64,000 nucleotides of DNA from positions 45,735,002-45,799,001 of the forward strand of contig OZ035960.1 in the NCBI GenBank assembly GCA_964034945.1. The letters run 5' to 3'. A model generated the notes under the pieces. The model was not told the origin of the DNA and ran no database searches. It saw nothing but the letters and a program-made list of their open reading frames with translations. The stretch's first letter is position 1. Each line of letters opens with the position of its first letter. This document shows positions 35,858 to 47,674 of the stretch, piece after piece. Origin of the DNA: Chrysopilus asiliformis. Taxonomy: Eukaryota > Arthropoda > Insecta > Diptera > Rhagionidae. The position numbers were made by a program, and so were the translations under genes.

Positions 35858-36106
35858 CCCGTTCATGACATTTGCTTTTTCAACTTTTTTTACATTTGGA
35901 CATCGTGTACCACGGGTGGTACACTAGCGATTTGTTTTCTGGCGGTTGTGCGCCATCGGTGGTACGCGTGTTTTTATATTACTTCATAAAATACTGACAA
36001 TTTATGTTAAAACTATGTTTTTGTACTTACCACTGTCAGGAATATTCAAAAATCGATTACACTATGCATGTATGTACCACCAGTGGTACACGATGTCACG
36101 AACGTG
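35858..36106. mobile_element. TTAA-target (piggyBac-type) MITE B
   Basis: The ends CCCGTTCATGACA and inverse CACGTTCGTGACA are flanked by TTAA (35854-35857 and 36107-36110). Inside are several GTACCAC/GTGGTAC palindromes. Length is 249 bp. Confidence 0.8.
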
Positions 36107-36110
36107 TTAA

Positions 36111-38587
36111 ATTGGTCTAATATTTGCCAAACAAGCGTATTTACACGAGGTTCGAATTTGATGCAGAGAACTTCCAAAGGTCTACAAATGTCGCGAAAAG
36201 CGCTGCCTTGGTGGCAAGCATATAGAATGATGGCAATTTTAATTTTTAAAATGCGTACAAAACGAAGTGTTTTTCTACTTACATAATAACTACTTGCTTA
36301 TTTCTACTAAAATCTACTTCGGTGCATGTTGAAATACCATAATTTAAATGTGTTTCAAAAACTCAAATTACCACTTCGGCACCATTCTACATGCTTACCA
36401 CCGCAGTGCGCATCTGCACTTACATGTACCTCTAGGAGTACACCTGCTGGTTCCAGCGGGTACGCAAAGTTTGAAAACAAACTGGCGGCAACCAAATTTT
36501 GTAAAAAAATTGTAAAAAAGGGTCAAATCAAGATAGAATTGGATTAAAACGACCAGGACAACACAATCGCAAAAAATGGGGATCACAAACATCGTATATT
36601 TACCTGTTGAGGTGTTGTCGAACCATTTATGGTCGTTTGCACCAACGAAACTAACCTATGGACTCCAATAGACTTTTTTCCAGATTGGATTTAAATCCAA
36701 ATACGAAAAAGTCTAATGGAGTGGGGGAAAGAATCATGATTTTCAAAAGTCCAATAGAGTCGTGGGGTAAGCAACTTACGCACAATTTAAATGATTTAAG
36801 CCCCAAAAATTCTATGGTTCAAGTAGACTAAGCTCACCTTAATTTTTTAGGAATAATTGTCGCAAAAGGGCCCTAAAAATATTAATATACTGACACCTAA
36901 ATTAAAAATATACAACGAAATTTCTTCATTATTCCTATACGCTTTTCTAGATCTGATAAAAATACGCTCTCGGAGAAACCACTACACCTGACGATAAGAA
37001 TCGAGATCCCTTTGGGAAACCAATAACCTTAAATACATGTAGAATTTACTTCAAACATATGTTCACACATCAGTGAGTTCCTTCCGGTGAAATGAGCTTC
37101 TGACAAATGTTTTCTAACATTCAAGGATAGAAGTAAGCAAACAAATGACAAAATTTGGCAAACAACAAATAACACTATTTGAAACTCAACTCATGGACCA
37201 ACCATTAAGTCACAGTTCATAAATCTCGTCATGTGTGTAGGTGTGATTTTTCCTAGTAGACGAATATCAAGTAAATCGGTATACATGTTTTAGTTCATAA
37301 ACCCATAAATATACTCAGCAGTAGAAACCTACGTCATACCATTTAACCAGTATTGGGTCAGGACGAAAATTTCCGTAATAAAACTTTATAGTTTCGACAC
37401 ACTCTGTGAAATTGACACATACAACATGTGTTCTATTCCATTGCCACATGTATATTTAAGGATACTTCCACGATTTCCAGACATTCCAAATATTTGAGTC
37501 GATTGTGCGCATGGCTTGTGACCTTCAATTTCAACAAAAGGGAAATCCTTGAGATGGACAAGGGACGCGATTGCATTTTTGGTGCATTTTTGTTTTCTTT
37601 AAAATGATTTATTAACAGGTAGAGATAAATCTCTAAATTTTCTAGGTATTTGGGAAAACCTAGATTTATCTCAGTGACGAAGTGTAAAAATCTCACCAGG
37701 GTGGATAAAATTAAAAAAAAAATGCTTAATTTATGTTATAAAAAAGAGTTTTTAAACCCTTTTATATAGTTTGCTTTTTTGTCTGTTTATTTCTGTTTGT
37801 CAGGGTCAAATCTTGTAACCAAATTTTGACAGACTTCCACATATCCGATTGATTTGAAACTTGTCACTCATACGTGATAGAAAAATATGTATATACACAA
37901 AAAACAAAATGGCGACTGTCAGGCAATTTTTGAAAACAAAAATTTGACAAGAAGTACAAATCACGGACGAAAAGAGTGAAATTATTAATTAAGAGTGCTT
38001 TTATTAAAAACTAGTATGTGTAATATTAAGACATTTTGTGAAAAACTTTTGCAAATTCGAATATACTGTAATTGAATTAGTCCGTTATTTGTCATATTAG
38101 CGCAACGTGTTGTCTTTTCAAAAACTCTTTTCGAATCAAATGTTCTGACAGAATCGGCCAGGTACACATTTGGGCAAAAGAAAATGATTTTTCATAATTA
38201 TTGTGTATCCATAACGTACTTAGAAATGTCAACCAGGAGGTAACCAGGGCAGCCAACTAGAAATCAGCCAATTTGAACTGAACAAATGTAAAAAAAAATC
38301 CTACTTTTCAGCAGCCGAAAAAATCATGACAGTAAGGAGATTTAAATCATGATGCAAAATTTTTTGAGTCTCCATTAGACTTTTTCGTGATTGGATTTAA
38401 ATCCAATTTGGAAAAAAGTCTAATGGAGTCCATAGGTAAGGTAGGTCAAGTGTAATTTTAATGCAAGCCGTGAAAAAGTCGCCAAAATAATTAGAGAAAA
38501 AAATATAATGAAGAAAAAGAATAATTTTAAAAAATTTGGTCCCCTTTTCTAGAGGCAATTTTTTCTATCCTTTGAATAAAAATATCA
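36111..38587. other. Unassigned sequence with small repeats
   Basis: Two related short hairpins around ATTGGATTTAAATCCAA are flanked by AGTCTAATGGAGT-type arms (36660-36723 and 38370-38430). About 36370-36430 resembles 47440-47480 (GCAGTGCGC segment). About 37750-37900 is a Helitron-family fragment. No gene is supported. Confidence 0.5.
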
Positions 38588-38663
38588 AGGGTATTCACAA
38601 AAGGTATTAAAATAGCTGTTATCGTCGTAAAATTTAATTGTTTGTTAAAATTTTGTAACCAAC

Positions 38664-39300
38664 TAAACTTCAGGCCATGCGGCTCGGTAGTTTCCCCGCG
38701 AAAGGGTAACATAGAGGAAGAGCTAATGCTATATTTACACGAATGACAAATTTGTCATTTTTTCTTGTCATTATGTTAATTCCCGTGTAAATGGCATAAT
38801 TTTTGTAATTTTTTCTGTCAGAAAATGCAATCTCTCATAAAAGAATGATCTTGTCCATTCTTTTATGCCAGATTGTCATTCGTGCAAACGTAATATTAGT
38901 TATGACAACTTTAGTATTCAACTTTTGTCATAACTAATATTGCGTTTGTACGAATGACAATCTGGCATAAAAGAATGGACAAGTTCATTCTTTTATGAGA
39001 GATTGACATTTTCTGACAGAAAAAATTACAAAAATTATGCCATTTACACGGGAATTAACATAATGACAAGAAAAAAATGACAAATTTGTCATTCGTGTAA
39101 ATGTAGCATAAGTTTCGAGATGACTTTACCTCCTCCCCTTACTCCCCCACCTCTCGGGCTACTTTTCCGTATGCCTATGTTGGAATCAAACTACCACATA
39201 CACTCATGCCAAATTTCAAGTCAATCGGTTCAGCCGTTTTTGCGTGAAAGAGGAACAGACAGACAGACAGGCACCAACTCATTTTTATATATTAGTATGA
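38664..39300 (-). mobile_element. Helitron-like copy, 3'-truncated, split by a MITE
   Basis: On the minus strand it starts TCATACTAATATATAAAAAT, has the CTGT tract and CTTTCACGCAAAAACGGC, and continues past the MITE into CCTCTATGTTACCCTTTCGC and GGCCTGAAGTTTAG. It stops before the hairpin and CTAG end. Confidence 0.65.
38727..39108. mobile_element. Palindromic PIF/Harbinger-type MITE (382 bp)
   Basis: TGCTATATTTACACGAATGA and the following roughly 175 bases return inverted, ending TCATTCGTGTAAATGTAGCA. TAA flanks both sides (38724-38726 and 39109-39111). The joined flanks match the intact Helitron segment at 32755, where GAAACTTAACTCTTCC is uninterrupted. Confidence 0.85.
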
Positions 39301-39783
39301 TATGATTAACCGCTTGGTGTAAAATATTAAATTTGGATAAATATTTGAAATAAGCAAAAATGCACCAAGTGAGCTTTTTCGATTTTATTACAACCGCAGA
39401 AAAGTTCGTTCACGGTTCGGGGGAAAAACTTTAACAATTAGTATTATTTTAATACGATAACAGCTATTTTAATAGCAAGTGTGAATTCCCCTATCGTGTT
39501 TACCTACTGTACAAAAATGAAATCAATTCAGAATCTTAAAATTACTGCATAATTTAATGGCAAATTGTCCAATAATTTTGAGTTTCATCAAGAACCAGAT
39601 AAAATCAAGGACAACAATTTAAAGAATATTGCAGTATCTATACAAATGTAATCGAGTACAGTATTTAAAGTTTTAGTATAAATTCTATTTTCCAACCCAG
39701 AAAAGGTTAAATGAACGATTAAAGTAAAAAATCGATTTTATCGATCGACTAAAAATGAAAGAAAGTAAATACAACAAACCACA

Positions 39784-39789
39784 ACTTAC
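39784..39789 (-). other. Splice donor of spire exon 1
   Basis: On the minus strand AAAG is followed by GTAAGT, a perfect insect donor, right where the KIND coding stretch ends and translation would otherwise run into an intron-like hydrophobic tail. Confidence 0.85.
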
Positions 39790-40141
39790 CTTTGACATTG
39801 CAGTTGATGTGAACACTGCCATCCTTATGGACGTTAAGGTTCTCGGTGTCAATTGGAACCCTAATGTCACGGACATTAAACCCTTTCAATTTGTAGGCGT
39901 CGCGATACTTTCGCACGGATTGGTAGATCAACGCCCAGGCCTGCTCCTCAGATATCGGAGCATTGAAGGATTTCAGAATATCCCTAAGCGAATTACATCC
40001 CTCACGATTGCTACAGGTGCAAAGGAAATTTGTCACTTCCGATTCCTGTTGCTTTTCATGCTTGTTAGACTTTTCGTGGCAGCTACCCTCACTACCGCCA
40101 CCATCGGCACCCTTATGTGCAGAAACCGTTTCTTCAGCCAT
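39790..40141 (-). CDS. spir: spire, first coding exon (N-terminal KIND region, partial)
   Basis: The exon encodes the first 117 residues and one base of the next codon. Spire nucleates actin filaments through tandem WH2 domains; its N-terminal KIND domain binds the tail of the formin Cappuccino, and the pair organises vesicle-linked actin, for example in the oocyte. Residues 1-40 are hydrophilic and Lys/Glu/Ser-rich. Residues 51-82 carry the KIND opening (SLRDILKSFNAPISEEQAWA, then IYQSVRKYRD), very close to known Spire proteins. The start ATG follows ACAA, and an in-frame TAA lies six codons upstream. The exon ends at a GTAAGT donor inside KIND. The rest of KIND, the WH2 repeats and the C-terminal zinc-finger part are not found in the 39.8 kb downstream. 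Confidence 0.85.
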
Positions 40142-41797
40142 TTGTGCAATTTCTTTTTAACAATTTAAGATCACTATATTTTGCTTAATTTCTCATAACT
40201 AATTTTTTTAGAACCAAATTTTTAAAACGCTGTTTGATTTTCTTTTTTAATTTCACATTTTCAAAATTGAAACTTTCAAATTTTCACAATCTACTAGATT
40301 TTCACTGCACTAAAAATAAAAATAAATTTTGTTGAAATTTATTTCTTTTCGGAATTTTGTTGAAATTTATTTCTTTTCAAAGATACACAAGAAAATGCAA
40401 TAAATTTGTGTATCTATATCCACAAGCACTGCAAATCCGATCGGGTTCAAATAAAAAAAAAACAGCTGAGAAACTTAAAGAAAACTTTTTTGACAATTCG
40501 AATAAATTTTTCGATTGCTTTTTAAAACACTTTGGCATTTATCCGTAAAGTAGACGATTTGTACCAATTTTAAATATACACACACGTGACATACAAGGCT
40601 TTTTATTAAATTCAAATAGGGGAAAAATCAATGAACCATTTCCTTTGGACAAGTAAAAAATCTACCCCCATCTACTAGGGTGAAAACAAATATATAGGTC
40701 GCGTTAAATCCAAATATTTTACTGTATCCTTCGAAATCAAATACGACAAGAATATAAAACCATAATTATTCAAAAACAAATCGTTATTTGTACTCTAAAT
40801 TGAAAACGTACTAAGATTTATCCAATAAAACTGAATTAAATGAAGGCAACTGACGTTTTTACTTGACTTGTTCCACAAAATAACACAATAATAAACAGTT
40901 TTGGTTTACGGTTTCAAAGAAAACCACACACTTCGTAAGATTCCAAATCGAAGCTCGGCTTGCAATTACGCTTTTTGAACACAAAAAAAATTGTTTTTTG
41001 CATATAACGCCTGTACTAGCCTACTGTAAAACCAAAAATCAAGACACGCTCCACGTGTTGTTAGTTCGCTTGCTTTATCGATATTAAACCTAATACCGTA
41101 GAAGTTCATAACTGAAAAAATCATCCAGCATTTCTTGTTGTTGAATTTATTCAGCCGCGTTTCCATTACTTTCCAGTACAATCGCTGAATCTAAATTCCA
41201 GTGGAAGTCATAACGAATACAAGTTACAAGGAAACCGGCTTTGCTTCTGGAGAACGCTTTGAGAAATTGTTTGTGCAATACGTCCCAACAGTTGACTATC
41301 ACTTGGCAAAGATCCGAAGAACTTATAAACTGGAAGAACTACTCTTTTTCTTTCCTTGAAAACCTATTGCTGACAAAAATCTAGTGAGAGTCTCTCTTTT
41401 TTGGGTAAATCACCTGCATTTATGTGGGTGCTTTGTGAGTCACTTTGACAACAACTGGAAAAAGGCAAAAGAGAGTATATAAACAACAGCTGATTAATTG
41501 AACAAGTGTACAATTTCTTATCAGTTACTCTCAACGAATGGAAGTTGAAACCATATGAAATGCACTCAACCAAATAAATCATTCCTAGGTATGGTTTTAG
41601 GCCAGTGGTTTTTAAACTTTTAGTAACCCACAGTTTTTGGACGTTTAAAACAAGTTTTACACTATAACCTTTCAAATTTGCGCTATTTCCTTGCAGCAAA
41701 CATTGTCGTGGGCCCGTAAAAGTTACAGGAATCGGAAGTGACAAAAACTTTGTCCAAGGAAGTCAAGCAGTCAAAATGGCAATATAGGTATAACACA
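40142..41797. other. Sequence upstream of spire, no clear gene
   Basis: Presumably spire 5' UTR and promoter, but I see no diagnostic TATA/Inr pair. At 41198-41359 (+) a 53-codon frame without ATG, containing ETGFASGERFEKLFVQYVP, looks protein-like. The overlapping minus frame is also open. The 126-codon frame at 41364-41744 (-) shows no domain. Confidence 0.4.
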
Positions 41798-42698
41798 TAT
41801 ACCGTATGTGTCATAAAAATCTGGAAAATTCATATTAAATTGTAAACCGTTTAATAAAACACAGAAGTTGAACGAAAAAAATGTGTATTGCTCTAAACTA
41901 AATCTTACATACTAGTAAAAAAAATTATTCAAAATGTCCACCTCCAGCATTTACGAACTCCTCCAAACGGGGCCTGTACTTCTTGCAGGTCAATATTAAA
42001 TAAGGCTCCGACTCGTCGTTCCATGTGATGGCAATGGTGGACTTCAGGGCTTCCACATTACTGGAAGCCTTAGCTCCAGTCTTAGCCTGATCATATACCC
42101 ATATTAAAAAATCCAGGGGATTAAGGTCTGGAGAGCTCGGTGACCACATGTCCTTAGACCAGAAAATTTTTAAATTATTGGTTTTTTAAACTATCCAAAT
42201 TTGGGTACTTCTGGCAGTGTGGCACGACGCCCCGTCTTGTCGAAACACGTAAAACACATCATTACCGTAGGTTGACTCTATCGATGGTTTTACATGACTC
42301 TGCAAGATGTCCTTACCGGATTCCTTGTGATCCTTCCTTTTATTGCCCTAATCAACACTGGAGTCTTTACTGCAATGGGTCTACCGCTTCCACATTGCGG
42401 CCTAACTATACCCCTGGCCAAACAAGTCGCTCTTACAGTATAAACAGTTGACAACGCTACATTTAATTCATAGGAAATCGCCTTATTGGACTTCTGCGCG
42501 TGGACCAACTTCATGATTTTTACTTTTCGAGGCTCCCCCATGTTGCTATATTTATGAACATTTAATTTTTTGGCTCAATTATATACGAAGTTGTATTTAC
42601 AAACCCTTTCAAACGTATTACAAATTAATAAGCAACCGTTATCTTCTTGAAAATACTTGCAGTACTAGATTCCAGATTTTTATGACGCATACGGTATA
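41798..42698 (-). mobile_element. Mariner-like element, internally deleted, with intact ends
   Basis: The 28-bp ends differ at one base: TATACCGTATGTGTCATAAA on the left and TATACCGTATGCGTCATAAA inverted on the right. The AT-rich flanks fit a TA target. Inside, on the minus strand, are an N-terminal helix-turn-helix portion, a QDGASCHTA second-Asp motif and an SSPDLNPLDFLIW third-Asp motif. At about 0.9 kb it is shorter than the roughly 1.3 kb of autonomous relatives. Confidence 0.85.
41925..42541 (-). pseudogene. Tc1/mariner transposase, broken (deletion, frameshift, stop)
   Basis: The N-terminal piece (42541-42290) has the HTH pattern KIMKLVHAQKSNKAISYEL followed by TVYTV and GSGRPIAVKTP, then RNPVRT. 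The D1 region that should follow is missing, and the frame shifts before QDGASCHTA at about 42200-42240. D2 and D3 are in one frame, 36 codons apart, with a TAA between them. The C-terminal piece (42149-41925) ends YRPRLEEFVNAGGGHFE, typical of D34D/D37D insect transposases. It cannot make active enzyme. Confidence 0.8.
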
Positions 42699-43119
42699 TA
42701 TATACCGGAAATTAAGGAGGGGGGAGGTAACTACAATACTATTAATAAACGCATTTATATGTTGTACAAAAAGTCACAAAATTCTAACAAATTGTGTCAT
42801 TATATACATAATTGTTTTTCTGATTGAAATCAAAAAGCAGTCAAAATGACTTGCTTGGGCAATCTAGTGTTAAAAAAGAATTGGTATAAAGGCGAATTTC
42901 GATAATTCGAACACCTTTTATTTGAGCTCCCAGTTATTTGAACCAACAATTTTTTTTGTTCTGTCTATTATTTGATTTTTTTTTAAATAAATGCCACCCA
43001 AATGAATCAAACCGAAAACAAACTTAAAAAAATAAATTTAAAAAATTTAATGTAAAGGATAATGACGTTATCCTTATAGGACCTTTCGTTATCCTTACAG
43101 ACTTCTTAACACCAAAATC
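42699..43119. other. Unassigned AT-rich sequence
   Basis: Nothing recognisable apart from a short Helitron-family motif pair (ATCCTTATAGGACC and CGTTATCCTTACAG) near 43060-43100. Confidence 0.4.
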
Positions 43120-43450
43120 GGATTCAGCGAGACCCATCGTTTTCGAGAAAATTGTGAAAAACTGTTTCGTTTGTTTCGCGGAGGGGGGAGGAAGGAATAG
43201 TCCGATTTTACCCGTTCAAGAACTTAGCTTTGCCGTTTACGAGAAACGCAACTATACAGAATTTCAAGTCTCTAGCTCAATCCTTTCGAAAATAATGGTG
43301 TGATGGACAGACAGATGGACGGACATGCGGAAATCAAAATCTTTTGTCAACTCAAACACACATTTTTGTATGGTAGTTCATTTTTGTGTCCGGCAATTGG
43401 TTCGACGCGTTACAAACGGTATAATAAATCTAATACATATACTTCTATAT
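43120..43450 (-). repeat. R2 dispersed repeat, partial copy
   Basis: Inverse of the 26690 copy: GGAGGAAGGAATAGTCCGAT, CAAGTCTCTAGCTCAATCC, a GGACAGACAGATGGACGGAC tract, and the GCGTTACAAACGGTATA end. Confidence 0.65.
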
Positions 43451-44502
43451 CAGCTGTTTATAGCTAGTTTTAAACCAAATCCAACACATTTTGTGCCGAC
43501 CGATGCCAAAACTTTCCAAAATTATTGTTCTACAAAATGTTTAGTAAATTATTATACAGTAATTATAAAAAATCAACATTTAATTCAGAATAGGTGAACT
43601 GAAACGGGTTTCTTTGAAAAAAAAAATCCTATGAAAAGCAGATCTAAACAAGATGACCCAGGAAATGCGTTTCCGGAGCCGTCATTTATTCCCCTCTGCA
43701 TCAAAAAATGTTTGTAATTAAAGAAATTGTTCCACATGAATGGCTACCCCTTAACTTGACCGCTGTTAACTTTTGTATAAGAAAAACCGTGAAACAAAAA
43801 TAATTGAAAGAAGTTTTGACGATTAAATTGACTCTAAATTGCTTTTAACCCCGACTAGTTTAATTCTTTGATTAATTATTATAATTTTAATTACAAAAAT
43901 CTAAATATTTTAAGATTACGTTTTCACTCTTATTGCAAATGCATTTATTCAAAAAAAAATCTACTTTATGTATTTCTCTAATAAATTTTTATAGCATTAA
44001 TAAAATACACCTGTTCAATGGACATGGGAAAGCGTTTTATATTCTCTTCTCATTCAAAGTTCATGTTCACGAACGCAATTAAATCTGTTTACAATGTGAG
44101 CAGAGCATAAATGAAATTATTACCTACCTATGGGAATTTAATTTTTTTTTTCATCATGTAGATAAGATAAATTGAATTTGATTCCACGCTTGTTGGAGAA
44201 TTCTGAATACTGGAGACTAGACAGAAACTTGTGACTAAACATCTCGAGTCTAGACACTAGTTTCTTTTTTTAACAGTCTAGAAGCGTTATTTACAGAAAA
44301 ATGAAAAACTTGATTAAAAATATGGACCATGTAACTTTATATTTTGGTTTAAAATTATTTATTAAGATGGTTTATCATCAAACTACAAACGAAAATAATA
44401 TTACTTAATTGATTACGTATGGATAGGAAGCAAAAAACTAGTCCAATTAAATTTTGATATATGGAAGAGTTAATTAAATTTTTTTATTAGACACTTACCC
44501 CT
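43451..44502. other. Unassigned AT-rich sequence
   Basis: Nothing recognisable. Confidence 0.45.
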
Positions 44503-44619
44503 AATTTATTCACTAGGAGTTAAGCCGAGTTAGTGAGTTAAGGGAGTTAGCTAGTGTTATTTTCCATGTAAAAGGTGAGTTAAGGGAGTTAAGGCGATTT
44601 AACTCCTAGTGAATAAATT
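44503..44619. repeat. Hairpin element (21-bp perfect arms)
   Basis: AATTTATTCACTAGGAGTTA at the left is exactly inverted at 44599-44619. The interior carries GAGTTAAGGGAGTTA repeats. Confidence 0.75.
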
Positions 44620-44672
44620 GGCCGTTAATGTAATTTTTTTATTAAACACTTAATGTTTTATGAAACACATAA

Positions 44673-45156
44673 AGGGTATTCACAGTCCTCTTTTAAATTG
44701 CGAGTAATTTTACCGCTCGGTAATTCAGTCAAATTTAACAGATTTTTACCGAGACGGTAATTTGGTTCATGTAAAAATGAATTACCGGATTCGGTAATTG
44801 TAGACATGCCTTGAGTCGTGTTTTCCGGCCCGGTTATTCGGTATCAAGAATCAACCGCGAGTGGCGCTAGTAATGTTTTTAGTTGTCAAATTTTCTCGCT
44901 GGTTATCTCATCGGACTGATGCAAATTTTTTCAATTTTGATAGCCGTTGCCACAATACAAATTCAAAAGAATACATCAAACATGGATTTAAAGGTATGTG
45001 ACAATCAAATTCGCAGTTCATGATTTGGTCACGTATCAAATAAAAGCGCTGTTCTCAAATCTGTGCTGTGGGATGTTCACAGCAGAATATTTTCAGTCTT
45101 TTAATATTACCGAAAACACCGAATACCCAAAATTAAAAGAGGACTGTGAATACCCT
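44673..45156 (+). mobile_element. MB element, copy 3 (reference copy)
   Basis: Ends AGGGTATTCACAGTCCTC and exact inverse. It is full-length relative to the copy at 27387. It sits between direct repeats of an AATGTTTTATxAAACACAT unit. The 60-codon frame starting inside it is not conserved as a frame in the other copies. Confidence 0.85.
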
Positions 45157-45255
45157 TATAATGTTTTATTAAACACATAATGTTGTTTCGAACCTTTTCA
45201 AAGAAACTCGCCAAAAAGCGTCGTATATCGAAACGTCGTACAAAAAGGTAGAAAA

Positions 45256-46070
45256 TTGGTAGTTGCAAATCCGTTAATGTGGCGGTTCGGTTGTAACCGG
45301 TGGTAAAAGAACCGTATTCAAATCGGTCACTTTGTACACATTGTTACGCAAACTCATTTGTTAAAAATCGGTTATATTGTAACAAGTCACAAAAAACCGT
45401 CGCAAACGATTAATTTGTGACCAGTGGACAAGTAATTGTTTTTAATTAAGTAATTGCACTTTTTTATAATGCACTTACAAACAGTTTCATGAATGCAACA
45501 CCATCCTTAAGGAGGCGAGGGGGAGGCAAAATCGCCACTAGCCGGATATAAATTTTAGGCCAGTAGAACAAATTCAAAACTGACAATTTACTTTAACAAA
45601 CGAATCGACTAGACATTGATGCTGGATTATAGCATAAAAGCGCCAACCTAGGGTTGCATACCGAAGATCTAAAATAATCACAAACAAAAATTCAGACAAA
45701 CCTCGTCTCCCTGATCGGGTTTTCAAAAATTTCAAGCACATTGAAATGGATTTTTTTGTTTTTTTTAGATGCCAAATATAGGTTTGTCCCTGGCGCCGCT
45801 GTGCCTTGGCATGACCCTGTATGGAAGCATAAATAGTCAAGTTCGGACCAAGGAATTGATACTTACAGCGTTTTCTGAGGTACCCTTTTGATGCAAATTT
45901 ACATTGACGACACACTTGAGCCGCCCCACCCCTTGTCAAACTTCGTCACACAAGAGTTTCTGCGAAAACGGTTGCACAACCGTTACTTTGAAACGACAGT
46001 CACAAATACTCTGATGAAAAGTGATTGCATAAACGTTGCAGAAACGTTGCTGTGACGTTGCAACTACCAA
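45256..46070. mobile_element. Possible element with TTGGTAGTTGCAA ends
   Basis: TTGGTAGTTGCAA (45256-45268) is exactly inverted at 46058-46070. Inside, CGGTTxxxTTGT and GTCACAAA motifs occur in both orientations. A 121-codon minus frame (45574-45939) has a Cys-containing start (QVCRQCKFASKGYLRKRCKY) but I recognise no domain. Confidence 0.45.
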
Positions 46071-47400
46071 TTTGTGACCCATGTTGTCGCGTCGCTAGTA
46101 TATAACGATTTTTGTTTAATTCGGTAACTCTCGGCATAAGCGAGGTTGAAATGAAAAAAATTAACAAGTAATTCCTCCGTACTTTAAAATTCAATTGTAT
46201 GAACTGGAAAAAATTTCAAACATTTTTTTTTCAAATTCCTCGAATAACAAACTTACAAATAATACTAGTTTTCCTGTTTGGTTTTCATTTTTCGTTCAAC
46301 GAATCGACACACAAATTTCGCAATAGAAATCAAAATAAATTAATGTTAATTTCATAGTGATATGACTAAATATTTGAAATTTATCCGTTAGTCACGTTTC
46401 TTTAAGTTTCCATATTTCTGTGTTTCATTTTAAAATGTTTCACCACTTGAGTGATAAAACGCATCTTGTCCCGTGTATGTATTCATAATAAAAAATAAAT
46501 AGAAACTACATTAACAGCATGGCGCCAGATTGAGTTAAGTAGCGATCGTTACATGATTCTAACATTTTGATTGCTATTAATCAATTTCTGTTCGATTGCG
46601 TGATTCGCTATGTCCACATCATAGTCTGTTGTGATGCTATGCATTCATCAATAGCAGTTACACGGTAACGGATACTTCTTCCTGTCGAATTCAACAGGTA
46701 TAACACGGTAGAAATATGAACATTTTAATCTACGGAACATTGGCTACATCTTTAAATACTTTCGAATGTTTGAATTGGTAAAACGTTATAAGATGTTTTA
46801 CCAAGTGCCAACATTGGTTACTGTTATAATTATTATTATTACCTACTGAGAGTCGTTGCCAGAGACAACGATTTAAAGTAGAAAAAAAACTTTCAATTTT
46901 CACCCAATACCCCCATTGGTGTCCAATGACAAATTGACTTTTATTTTCTTCGTTTTTTTTCGGCAAGATGAAGCATCTTTCTTTTGTTCATTTTGATCAT
47001 CAGCCGGCATCAATTTCATTACCTCCCAAGAGAGAAACTTACCTTTTGTTAGCATTTAGACAATTATGGTTTTCCGATGATCACTTTTGGTTTCACTTGA
47101 TCGACGAGATCAATTAAGTCATAAATTTTGTTACTGTTTACTATAATACGACGGTGTGATGCCGAAATTTATATATTTTAAAAATTGTGAAAGTTTTACA
47201 AGGGCGCTATCGTAAATTTTTTTGTGTCGTAAATATATATTAATATCATTTTTTCCATTTTTAGATTAGGTTCACCTAGCCTAGAGACTGAAATTATGCA
47301 CGAGAAAACCGTTTAGAATATTTCGGCACCTACAAATGCTATTTTGAGCTTTCATACAAAAATGAAAAAAAAAAAATCTACTGAAATGCGGCCTATCATA
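46071..47400. other. Unassigned AT-rich sequence
   Basis: No supported feature. Confidence 0.45.
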
Positions 47401-47521
47401 CTAGTTTTCAGTTCACATGTCCCATTTTTCATTTTAGCGCCATGCTACGTGCTTGCATCGCAGTGCGCGCCTGACCTAAGGAAATCAGTCACCTCAGCCA
47501 CACATCCGTAACAAGCCAACA

Positions 47522-47674
47522 ATGTTAGAGGAGCTCAGGAACAATATCGAACGCGAAATTGCCAACGTTCTGGCCGATATGTGTGGAAGAGTGGTGGAAA
47601 ATTGGCTCCAAAGAATCAATCAGTGCAAACGTGCTCGCGGTGGCCATATGAACGACATCGAATTTCATACTTAA
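47522..47674 (+). pseudogene. Tc1/mariner-superfamily transposase C-terminal fragment
   Basis: Fifty codons to TAA: LEELRNNIEREIANVLADM, then CGRVVENWLQRINQCKRA and RGGHMNDIEFHT. The LEEL..NI.REI..V, RVVENWLQRI and RGGH..DIEFHT pattern is the C-terminal tail of a common insect DDE transposase group. The preceding in-frame codons (NKPT) fit, but a TAA lies about 16 codons upstream and the catalytic region is absent. The ATG is internal, not a real start. Confidence 0.65.

Larger units (their letters stand above)
38588..39492. mobile_element. Element with AGGGTATTCACA-like ends, hosting a nest
   Basis: Left AGGGTATTCACAAAAGG and right inverse AGGGGAATTCACACTTG are both followed by TATTAAAATAGCTGTTATCG, so about 40 bp of inverted ends match imperfectly. 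The interior contains a Helitron-like copy (about 38664-39300), itself split by a MITE. Target duplication is unclear. Confidence 0.6.

Noticed and set aside
39749..39789. Continuation of the spire frame past the donor (GKLWFVVF tail)
   Set aside because: It is intron read-through. GTAAGT immediately follows the exon and the tail is hydrophobic AT-rich sequence.
39755..40168. 137-codon and 65-codon plus-strand frames
   Set aside because: They are antisense shadows of the spire exon, which has recognisable KIND sequence, a good start and a splice donor.
41364..41744. 126-codon minus-strand frame near the mariner element
   Set aside because: It has no recognisable domain or transposase motif. 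A frame of this length is expected about once by chance in an AT-rich window this size.
45574..45939. 121-codon minus-strand frame with a Cys-rich start
   Set aside because: The CRQC...KRCKY spacing fits no zinc finger I know, and the frame lies inside a putative non-autonomous element.
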